Shown piece after piece: positions 1-6,700 of a DNA stretch of 64,000 bases. The translations under genes were made by a program, and so were the position numbers. A model generated the notes under the pieces. The model had not been told where the DNA came from. It saw only the letters and a list, made by a program, of their open reading frames with translations, and searched no databases. The stretch comes from SABY01 sp964593705 (lineage in GTDB: Bacteria; Bacteroidota; Bacteroidia; Bacteroidales; 4484-276). The stretch is from NCBI GenBank assembly GCA_964593705.1, contig CAZQIV010000010.1, positions 1-64,000 of the forward strand, given 5' to 3'. Each line of letters opens with the position of its first letter. Positions within the stretch are counted from its first letter, which is position 1.

Positions 1-66
1 AAACAGAAAGATACAATTTTCAAAAAACCAATTTTTAACACCCCACCTGTTAGGTCTGCAGATTAA
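1..66. repeat. 3' flank with half of the ACCTGTTAGGTCT repeat
   Basis: The bases just downstream of the first T9SS gene contain ACCTGTTAGGTCT. This is one arm of the perfect inverted repeat found at 3651-3736, again directly behind a T9SS gene. The shared context suggests a palindromic element associated with the 3' ends of these genes. Nothing else is recognised here. Confidence 0.4.
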
Positions 67-546
67 CTACTGTACCACCAGCTTCTTAATGGTTTGCATT
101 TGCCCTTGTGTTATTTTCAAATAATATATTCCTTTCGGATGAGAAGAAAGGTCAATGATAAATTCATTGCCCTGGCCCTTACCATTTTGGATAAGCGAAC
201 CGTGGATATTCAACAGTTGCCAAAATACTGGTTCCTGATTGTTCTTAATTTTTACATTGAAGATCTTTGCAGAAGGGTTGGGTGAAACTGAAACAGTAAG
301 CTGTGGCTTTCCCCATTCGTTGATAGCATCTGTTGCAACAAGGTAGTTTTGCTGAAAACCCTGGGTAAAGCTTACACTACCATTTGAAATACTTCCGCTT
401 ACCGGCTCGCCAATGGTAAAGCCTGCTTTAACTGAACTAATGTTTATATTCCCGCCTCCATTTGAAATTGCTGATGGCTGCATTTGCTGGGCCAACGCGA
501 AAACACCAAAGAGCAATGTGCCAAAAATCAAAATTATTTTTTTCAT
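67..546 (-). CDS. Small secreted protein with T9SS C-terminal sorting domain
   Basis: This 159-residue protein has an N-terminal signal peptide (MKKIILIFGTLLFGVFALAQ). A short Gly/Ser-rich region (about 25-70) resembles the propeptide-like part of small Bacteroidota surface proteins (FTIGEPVSG ... TQGFQQ). A type A T9SS sorting domain covers about 82-159, with the VSPNPS motif, KGIYYLKI and the terminal KKLVVQ. It is therefore probably exported by Sec, then secreted or anchored by T9SS. No catalytic domain is present. The sorting domain is very close to that of the 2667-residue protein at 3744-11747, so the two are probably delivered by the same machinery. Specific function is unknown. Confidence 0.85.
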   Translation of the reverse strand: MKKIILIFGTLLFGVFALAQQMQPSAISNGGGNINISSVKAGFTIGEPVSGSISNGSVSFTQGFQQNYLVATDAINEWGKPQLTVSVSPNPSAKIFNVKIKNNQEPVFWQLLNIHGSLIQNGKGQGNEFIIDLSSHPKGIYYLKITQGQMQTIKKLVVQ

Positions 547-564
547 GCCGTATTACTTTTTGTG

Positions 565-1179
565 CTAATATTTGATGATGTAGTTGATGTAAATGTTATT
601 GGGGCGGGTTTCTGAGCCTCCATTAAAATCTGTCCAAGCTATTTGAGGGGGATTACCACCAGTTACTGCATCACTTGTTACAACTGTTCTATTTGTAAAG
701 CCAGTATAATTATTATTCCCATTTGGATTTATATAACTCAATCCATTTGGTGAGTTGTGGCGGTGGCTTTCAAAAACATTTTCTTGAAAACTCCCTACAT
801 CATCCTTCTCTCCAAAGCCATTTTCAATTCTACCAGCCACATCAGGGTCTTTAAATTCATCAGCCCTATTCAGGTTTGCGCCACGCAAAAACATTCCTCT
901 AAAATCAGGTAAGTTGAATGTAGTGGTTTGGTTGCCCACGCCATAAGCTATGCCCACAACATCGTACAAAGCGGCCATTTCGGTACGGTTTACCTCGCTG
1001 CCATCGCATAGCAGCCAGCCTTCGGGTATTTTATTCACACTACCGGCAAAGGGCATAATCATCCCGGCAGGGAAAGTGGAACTGCCTGCACGGTGGGCAT
1101 AGTTGGCCACCGGTGCCGAAAGTATGGGCGTGGTGCCCAGCAGCGTGTAGGTTGTTCCACCGGTCATGTCGATTTTCAA
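565..1179 (-). CDS. Tail-collar domain protein, 3' part of a frameshifted gene
   Basis: This frame encodes the C-terminal part of a secreted protein with a phage-tail-collar-like domain: the PEGWLLCDG motif, then the NLPDFRGMFLRGAN motif typical of the family. It overlaps the 5' fragment at 1040-1480. The sequence reads as one gene if a single A is removed from the GAAAATCGAC run near 1180: NQLKIE in the upstream frame then joins IDMTGGTTY here. The intact product would be about 300 residues, with a signal peptide. Either the gene is broken or the A run is a sequencing or assembly error. Tail-collar domains occur in Bacteroidota surface proteins outside phages, and no other phage gene is nearby. 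Confidence 0.7.
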   Translation of the reverse strand: MKIDMTGGTTYTLLGTTPILSAPVANYAHRAGSSTFPAGMIMPFAGSVNKIPEGWLLCDGSEVNRTEMAALYDVVGIAYGVGNQTTTFNLPDFRGMFLRGANLNRADEFKDPDVAGRIENGFGEKDDVGSFQENVFESHRHNSPNGLSYINPNGNNNYTGFTNRTVVTSDAVTGGNPPQIAWTDFNGGSETRPNNIYINYIIKY

Positions 1180-1480
1180 TTTTCAACTGGTTGGCGGGTT
1201 TGCTCCAGTCGATGGTAAGATAATTGCCACTGAGCACGCTGCCTGTGCCCACTTCGAGTTCGATAATTCCAAATTCATCGGAGCTTTGGTTGAACTCCTC
1301 GGTGTAAGCCACCACACTGTTAGTGTCCTGCACAATTGAAACACGTAGCCCCACATTTTTGTTAGTAAGGATTGTACCATCACTGTCGCGGATCACAGCC
1401 TGGTATTTAAACGGTAATGCCTGCGAAAAGGCCACGCTTGCTGCTATGAGCAAGCCAAAAAGCAAAGTAAACTTTTTCAT
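1040..1480 (-). CDS. Signal-peptide-bearing 5' part of the frameshifted tail-collar protein
   Basis: The true part of this frame runs from the start at 1480 to about 1180. It has a signal peptide (MKKFTLLFGLLIAASVAFSQ) followed by a beta-rich stretch (FKYQAVIRDSDGTILTNKNV) common at the N terminus of Bacteroidota proteins that end in a tail-collar domain. After NQLKIE the reading frame becomes His/Cys-rich nonsense, which shows that the last third of this open frame is not real. The continuation lies in the overlapping frame at 565-1179. Confidence 0.65.
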   Translation of the reverse strand: MKKFTLLFGLLIAASVAFSQALPFKYQAVIRDSDGTILTNKNVGLRVSIVQDTNSVVAYTEEFNQSSDEFGIIELEVGTGSVLSGNYLTIDWSKPANQLKIENRHDRWNNLHAAGHHAHTFGTGGQLCPPCRQFHFPCRDDYALCR

Positions 1481-1663
1481 ACGATTATGAATTTTTGTTG
1501 ATTGCCCTCAATACCCAACAGGCGATTAATTGAATTACATCCCGAATCAAAAAAATGATTCGAGGATTAGTTTGACTAAATTATTTCGTTTCGCCTGCGG
1601 CTCACAAAATAATAGTCTCACTAAAAAAAAGCGTGGGTACTGTAACCTATCGGTATCAGAGGT

Positions 1664-1756
1664 ATCGCCAAACACCCACTCTACAAATAAGAACAGCCCA
1701 CGCAGTTGCGTGAGCGTGTTGCTTATTATCCTTGTAGAGTATAGAGAATTGGCGAT
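1664..1756. repeat. Long imperfect inverted repeat (REP/MITE-like hairpin)
   Basis: The 369-base spacer between the tail-collar gene and hicA contains an imperfect palindrome. Its outer arms are ATCGCCAA / TTGGCGAT, its middle arms ACTCTACAA / TTGTAGAGT, and its inner arms CACGC / GCGTG around a 4-base loop (AGTT). A further GTGGGT / ACCCAC pair (about 1633-1679) overlaps its left arm. No convincing gene is visible in the spacer. Confidence 0.6.
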
Positions 1757-1849
1757 TTTCTGATTCCTGAATAAAAGCTAACGCTTTTTATATTTTTATT
1801 TTATTTTGTTTATGTCATTGTTTTGGGTTTGTTTAAGATTTCAAATTTA

Positions 1850-2035
1850 TTAAATCTCAGGTATTTCAAGTTGCTTGCATATTTTCTTACAAAGCAAATC
1901 TGATAATTCATTATGTCTGCCTACCGATGTTTGTTTCTGATTTTTTTTATTTACAAAAATTGAATGATTGCTCCCTTCCCGAAGAAGGATGCAGTGATGT
2001 ACTTTTAAATATTTGATAAAGGTACTTCGTTTCAT
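1850..2035 (-). CDS. hicA: HicA-family mRNA interferase toxin
   Basis: This 61-residue protein has the HicA double-stranded-RNA-binding-like fold signature. The catalytic histidine lies in GSNHSIF (His24), followed by the GRHNEL segment and a C-terminal helix (LLCKKICKQLEI). HicA toxins cleave mRNA and are neutralised by HicB. Its start overlaps the stop of hicB by one base (TAATG), so the pair is translationally coupled, antitoxin first. Length is normal for the family. I see no disrupting mutation. Confidence 0.85.
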   Translation of the reverse strand: MKRSTFIKYLKVHHCILLREGSNHSIFVNKKNQKQTSVGRHNELSDLLCKKICKQLEIPEI

Positions 2036-2247
2036 TACAAAGTTAATTGTTCCCTCACCACCATTCGGTTTGCATAATTAATGGATGTTATCTCCTTGTT
2101 TGCTTCAAGGAGCAATTGCAGCGCATCCAGCAAATTGCCTTTTAATTCATCAATGGTTTTGCCCTGCGACAAAACTGCCGGCAATTCCTCCAACTGACCT
2201 ACATACCATCCATCTTGTGATTTTTCGATTATTGCAGTAAACTTCAT
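2035..2247 (-). CDS. hicB: HicB-family antitoxin
   Basis: This 70-residue protein carries the HicB N-terminal fold (FTAIIEKSQDGWYVGQLEELPA, a partial RNase H-like domain) and lacks a C-terminal helix-turn-helix or ribbon-helix-helix domain. It is thus of the short HicB type and may neutralise HicA without being a classical DNA-binding repressor itself. It is co-transcribed with hicA immediately downstream (TAATG overlap). A -7 promoter element lies 25 bases upstream. Confidence 0.82.
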   Translation of the reverse strand: MKFTAIIEKSQDGWYVGQLEELPAVLSQGKTIDELKGNLLDALQLLLEANKEITSINYANRMVVREQLTL

Positions 2248-2271
2248 GTCTATTCAAATTTGTTATGTGTT

Positions 2272-2279
2272 CAAAGATA
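2272..2279 (-). promoter_or_regulatory. Bacteroidota -7 promoter element upstream of hicBA
   Basis: TATCTTTG (reverse strand) matches the Bacteroidota -7 consensus TAnnTTTG and lies 25 bases before the hicB start codon. No good TTTG -33 element is visible at the usual spacing. Confidence 0.5.
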
Positions 2280-2285
2280 CAATGA

Positions 2286-2546
2286 TTATTTAATCAATTT
2301 AATAAACATATCATCTGCATTCTCACATTCAACCAGGTTTTTACCTTCATCAGTCTCCTGCAAAGTTTTTTGCGTTGTTGGGTTGAGGATTTTTACACTA
2401 AAGGGAATCCCTTTGTTTTGCCTGATTTGATTGTAAAACAGGCTTATTGCTTCCGAAACAGAAAGTCCAAGTTGATGAAGAATTTCTTCTGCTTCAAGTT
2501 TTAGGACGGGTTCGATGTTCGCTTTTATTGTTTCTGTTTTCGACAT
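2286..2546 (-). CDS. RelB/DinJ-family antitoxin, no toxin partner
   Basis: The protein has a ribbon-helix-helix N terminus (ETIKANIEPVLKLEAEEIL) followed by the family's LGLSVSEAISLFYNQI and GIPF segments. RelB/DinJ antitoxins repress their own operon and block a RelE/YafQ-type toxin. I chose the ATG at 2546 (MSKTETIK); a start four codons further upstream is possible. The next downstream gene is hicB after a 39-base gap, so the expected RelE/YafQ toxin gene is missing. The antitoxin looks intact and may be an orphan left after toxin loss. Confidence 0.75.
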   Translation of the reverse strand: MSKTETIKANIEPVLKLEAEEILHQLGLSVSEAISLFYNQIRQNKGIPFSVKILNPTTQKTLQETDEGKNLVECENADDMFIKLIK

Positions 2547-2621
2547 ATTAATCAACAATTTATGGTTGTTTCAAACTTACATTTTTCTTGACAGGCTATT
2601 AAAGTTAAGGCTTTATATATT

Positions 2622-2831
2622 TTAGATTTTTTCGCAACCTTCGGTAATGGCCTGCTCCATTTGCATAAGTTCTGTTTTTTCGATAGCTCCGGCAAATTTT
2701 AAAATATCTCGTTTATCTTTGCTTTTCACTGATACCAATGAATCAATAAATTCGAGCAACTTTGCTTGTTGGTAAGAATTTAGTTGGCCAATGGATTGAA
2801 TAATTGTATTTGATATTTCACTGGTTTGCAT
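2622..2831 (-). CDS. Antitoxin-like small protein (VapB/DUF2281 type)
   Basis: This 69-residue protein has a helical N terminus (IIQSIGQLNSYQQAKLLEFI) and a C-terminal tail ILKFAGAI...LMQMEQAITEGCEKI. That tail resembles small antitoxins partnered with PIN or RelE toxins in Bacteroidota. It ends right after GCEKI, a little earlier than I would expect for this group. Its start overlaps the preceding 49-codon gene by 14 bases. No toxin gene follows it; the next gene is the RelB-like antitoxin 63 bases downstream. Confidence 0.6.
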   Translation of the reverse strand: MQTSEISNTIIQSIGQLNSYQQAKLLEFIDSLVSVKSKDKRDILKFAGAIEKTELMQMEQAITEGCEKI

Positions 2832-2967
2832 TAGCGTTTATTTTTCTGTTTTTAAAATACGCAATGATTTCCTTCGGGCTTTTGCCTTCGGTTTCACGTG
2901 CAATTCTTTCGCGTTCGACACGAACAGATTTCACGCAGTCGTATTCTTTTTTAATCGTTGTTTTCAT
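2818..2967 (-). CDS. 49-residue antitoxin-like protein
   Basis: This short gene encodes MKTTIKKEYDCVKSVRVERE, then a basic/acidic helix and SPKEIIAYFKNRK. The pattern KEYDCVKxxR...IARETEGKSPKEIIAYFK is typical of tiny antitoxin-like proteins of Bacteroidota toxin-antitoxin operons. It begins 26 bases after the stop of the gene at 2994-3209 and overlaps the next gene by 14 bases, so the three form one transcript. Function is inferred from composition and context only. Confidence 0.55.
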   Translation of the reverse strand: MKTTIKKEYDCVKSVRVERERIARETEGKSPKEIIAYFKNRKINANANQ

Positions 2968-2993
2968 TAAACTAAATTATTCATGCCCTCCGG

Positions 2994-3209
2994 CTATTTT
3001 TCTCGTTTCGAAATCAATCCATTGGTCAGTTCCCGAAAAGCATCCTCGTCAAGGTCTTTCCAGACACCGGCGTACGACAACACCTTTTTCTTTTTGCTGA
3101 TTTGCTCTTCCAGTTTTTTCAAATATTCATCCAACTCCGAAAGCTGCTCCATAGGAATTTGTTTAATTCGTTTGAGTATCTGTTTCCTTATTTTTGTTTC
3201 GGTAGTCAT
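2994..3209 (-). CDS. Antitoxin-like protein with KKVLSYAGVWKDLDEDAF tail
   Basis: This 71-residue protein consists of a helix (IRKQILKRIKQIPMEQLSEL ... YLKKLEEQ) and a tail KKVLSYAGVWKDLDEDAFRE. Bacteroidota antitoxins that bind PIN-domain toxins share this pattern. I start it at the ATG at 3209 (MTTETKIRKQ); the longer frame to 3275 adds a hydrophobic, unlikely N terminus. It heads a three-gene operon of antitoxin-like proteins without a toxin. Confidence 0.6.
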   Translation of the reverse strand: MTTETKIRKQILKRIKQIPMEQLSELDEYLKKLEEQISKKKKVLSYAGVWKDLDEDAFRELTNGLISKREK

Positions 3210-3363
3210 AAAAGTTTTCTCTGAATTTTGTTTTTTTTTAACACCCAAAATTATAATTAATTTTAGAACCTGCAATGATTTTTACCTCCTTGTTTGTTAC
3301 TACTAATCTAAACGATCTAAATTACTTATGTAATTAATGGCATCTAAAGGTGTGTCTAAGCCC

Positions 3364-3397
3364 AAAAAGCCTCCCCGCATTTTGCAGGGAGGTTTTT
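3364..3397. terminator. Bidirectional intrinsic terminator
   Basis: A CCTCCC ... GGGAGG stem with inner GC...GC pairing around ATTTT is flanked by A5 on the left and T5 on the right. It could terminate transcription in either direction. It lies in the 534-base spacer between the antitoxin cluster and the giant T9SS gene, which otherwise contains only hairpins. Confidence 0.65.
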
Positions 3398-3548
3398 GAG
3401 TTTGTAGGTAGTAGAGTTATTCGGTTAAGTCATCCGATGAATAAAGCCGGGAACCATTTCTATTTTCAGAAGATTTTTACTGGTTCTTAAACAGCATTCA
3501 TCCCGCACGTGCGGGACTATCTGTGTTTTGCCCGGAATTCTGTTTGTA

Positions 3549-3628
3549 GTCACCCCGTGAATGCTTTCCGGCAGATGGACGAATTTAAAGAATTATGTTT
3601 TGTGCTTAGACACGATTCATGGGGTGAC
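3549..3628. repeat. Inverted repeat, 14-base arms
   Basis: GTCACCCCGTGAAT (3549-3562) pairs with ATTCATGGGGTGAC (3615-3628) with one mismatch. Just left of it is a CCCGCACGTGCGGG palindrome (about 3511-3525). No gene is supported in this part of the spacer. Confidence 0.55.
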
Positions 3629-3650
3629 TTGCTGTGTGGTTCGGGTGGCA

Positions 3651-3736
3651 AGACCTAACAGGTTTTTATGCCAGACATTTGTATTACTTTTTTTTGAAAA
3701 GCAAACGTCTGTTTTGGGGGTAAACCTGTTAGGTCT
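3651..3736. repeat. Perfect 15-base inverted repeat behind the giant T9SS gene
   Basis: AGACCTAACAGGTTT (3651-3665) and AAACCTGTTAGGTCT (3722-3736) are exact reverse complements with 56 bases between them. Weaker pairing (CCAGACA / ACGTCTG) lies inside. The right arm ends 8 bases from the stop codon of the giant T9SS gene. The same half-site lies behind the T9SS gene at 67-546. Confidence 0.65.
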
Positions 3737-3743
3737 CCAAAAT

Positions 3744-6700
3744 CTACTGTACCACCAGCTTCTTAACTGTTTGTAATCCTCCTTGAGTTATTTTCAAATA
3801 ATAAATTCCTTTCGAATGTGTGGAGAGGTTGATTACAAATTCATCTGACTGATTATTTCCAAAGGCAATAACTGATCCGTTGGTATCGGTAACTTCCCAC
3901 TCAAACTCTAACAGGGTTGCCAACCCTGTTAGAGTTGAAACCCGAAACATTCCCGTTGAAGGATTGGGATAAACTGAAATATTCATCCTCGAAGCTTCAA
4001 TTTCTTCCACTCCGGTACTTTCCAAACTCTTAATGGCCGACAATCCATGATTCACAAAATATCCACCCTGCGGCAGATGCTCATCGAACTCAACTTCCAG
4101 AGGAAATTCATTTCCGGTTTCAGGATTATAGACCCTGAATTGAAGTGCTTCGCCTTCAGCTAATCCATCAACCTGTGAAGTTGTGGGATCATCGCCAAAA
4201 GCAGTGAGGACAAGGTTTTGATTTTGGAAAACCACAGCACCACAGCACAAACCTGACTTATTGTAAATGGTGAGGATATTTCCTTCGGCCAGTCCGGAAA
4301 TTACCTGTACTGGAATTGCTATGGTGTGGGTTATGGGGGTTCGTTGTACCTCACCCCCACTCCTCAAGGAGAGGGGAGTTCCCACGCACAGGCCGACCTC
4401 GGCACAGCCCTCTCCTTGAGGAGAGGGAGCTCCGCTGCGCATAGCTGCTACATCAATTCGCCCAAGTTGTATTTGATCTGGATCGTTTTGCTTAAACATG
4501 ATCGAAGAATGTACAGTTCTCCCCCTCAAGGGGGAGTTAGAGGGGGTATTTTTGGAGGGAGTGCCAGCCCACTGGCTGACCTCACCCTGCCGAGCTTTGC
4601 TCGTGCATGCACGAGGCTTCGCCTCGGCACAGACCTCTCCTTGAGGAGAGGGAGTTCCGCCGCGCATAGCTGCTACATCAATTCGCCCAAGTTGTATTTG
4701 ATCTGGATCGTTTTGCTTAAACATGATCGAAGAATGTACAGTTCTCCCCCTCCAGGGGGAGTTAGAGGGGGTGCGTTGGGAGTTAGAGGGATTCTCACAA
4801 ATCGGAAACTCCAAACCCACCTCCTCATCCACCAGCACAAAGTAAGCCTTGCCGGGTATAACTTCTCCAAGTGTGTTTACCCCAAACTGTGGCCAGTAAA
4901 CACCAGTGCCTGCTACTTCTTTTACAATTTGAAGCTTATCGATTATTTGACCGAAAAGTTCTTCGGCATCGTTATCACAAGCATTGAGCACGGGCAGGTA
5001 GTTCCAACCTGCGTTGAGATTTGCTGTAAGATTATTTTGCATCTCACCAGTGAAAGTCACCTGCTGTGCAGTCTCCATCTTGATCTGATATCCGGCATGT
5101 TCATCCCAGTTTACAAGGGTGTTTACCCCGGCGGTTGGCCAGTACATGCCAGCAAAGTTTTGGAGGATCACCAGTTCTTCAACTACAGGTTCGAAAATTG
5201 TTTCGACAGCCGGATCATCGGGAATAACGAAACTTGAAATGCCACTCCAACCTTCGGGAAGTAGAACGACTTGTACAGCACCCGTTGCAGTAACTTCGAT
5301 AAGTTGGTTGTAAACGATGCTCCAATGTCCGCGCTCATCCACAGCCCGTACAAATAAACGATGCTCACCGGGAATTTGGGCTTCAAGGTTCACCACAAAA
5401 CTTCGCTCTACATTGGCTTGTGAGTTGGGAACTGAAACCTGAGTTCCAAAGCCAACACCGGGGTCTTCGTCCATGAAATATTCCAATCCGGAAACATTGG
5501 TCAATTCACCGGGGACATAGCTTTTCAGGAAAGCCCTTGCCATGCATTCACTCCATCGTCCGTTTTCATCCTGTGAGCGAAAGAAAATATTATGGAGGCC
5601 ATCGGTATATCCGTCAAGCGGAATAAGTGTTTCCACTATTGGAACCGGGCTTTGTGAAACAGGTATCGAACTGGCTTGTCCGAAGCCAGGATCATCATTC
5701 ACAAAATATTCGACCTGAACAATGTTTGGATCAGGATCGCTCATTAGCCTTGTTTTTAAAAAGGAACGTGTCATTGTTTGATTCCAGACACCCGAAGTGT
5801 CCTTCACCCTAACAAAGAGCAAGTGGTATCCATCGTCCAGGTCATCAACCGGAGCCAGAAAGTTAAAGCCACCAATGCTGCTGGAATAAGCATACACTCC
5901 GGTTCCATTCCCATATCCGGGATCTTGGTCAAAGAAATATTCCAGCGAATAGATTGGCGGAAATACCGTGATATAATCCTCCTTGATCTCGGTATCTGTT
6001 CCTTCCAAATTGGTAGAAGTGAGCGAAACCGTATAAATGCCCGGAGCTCCGTAAATATGATTCGGGTTTTGTTCGGTACTCGTATTTCCATCGCCAAAAT
6101 TCCAAAGCCATTCCGTGGGTACACTCACGTAGGTTTCGTCAGTAAATTGAACCATAAGCGGAACTGCCCCTGTCGTGATATCAGCCGAAAATTCAGCAAT
6201 TATCGGAGGTTCTTCCACATTGAAAGGTTCAGCCACCGTAATACTCCAGCTTCCACTTTCATCCATGGAACGAAGGTAGAGCGTATGTTCTCCCCATTCA
6301 TAGCCGTCCAGATTGGCATCAAATTCCTGTTCATGGATTCCATTGTTGGGATCGAACATAACTGGTTCTGCCAGACCCTGTCCGGGATCTTCATCTATAA
6401 AGTATTCGGCTTTTACCAGTTGAGGCAAAGGATCGGCTGGATAATTGCCCATAATAAAGGCGCGTTGCATCACGATACTCCATTTTCCATTTTCATCCTG
6501 AGAACGTACAAACAGATTATGCAAACCAAAGGACAAACTTTCCAGTGGAAGATTTATCGCTACTTCCATTGGTGAAAGCGCATCCACAGCAATGGGAGTT
6601 GCCTGCCCGAATCCGGGATCATCATCATAGAAATATTCGAGATAGCTGATGTTTGGGTCTGCATCTTCTGGAAGCATCTGCTTGATAAAGGGGCGAGCCA

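Noticed and set aside
565..1480. Programmed -1/+1 frameshifting in the tail-collar gene
   Set aside because: No slippery heptamer with downstream structure is evident; a single extra A explains it more simply.
565..1480. Prophage, suggested by the tail-collar domain
   Set aside because: No capsid, portal, terminase or lysis gene nearby; signal peptide indicates a secreted host protein.
1530..1763. 77-codon + strand frame
   Set aside because: Falls across the imperfect palindrome and has no protein-like composition.
4326..5237. 303-codon + strand frame over the repeat insertion
   Set aside because: It reads the palindromic repeat from the other side and overlaps a clearly coding minus strand.
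5778..6575. 265-codon open frame on the + strand inside the giant T9SS gene
   Set aside because: Antisense shadow of repetitive coding sequence; no domain and low-complexity composition, while the minus strand encodes clear PKD and DPG modules.
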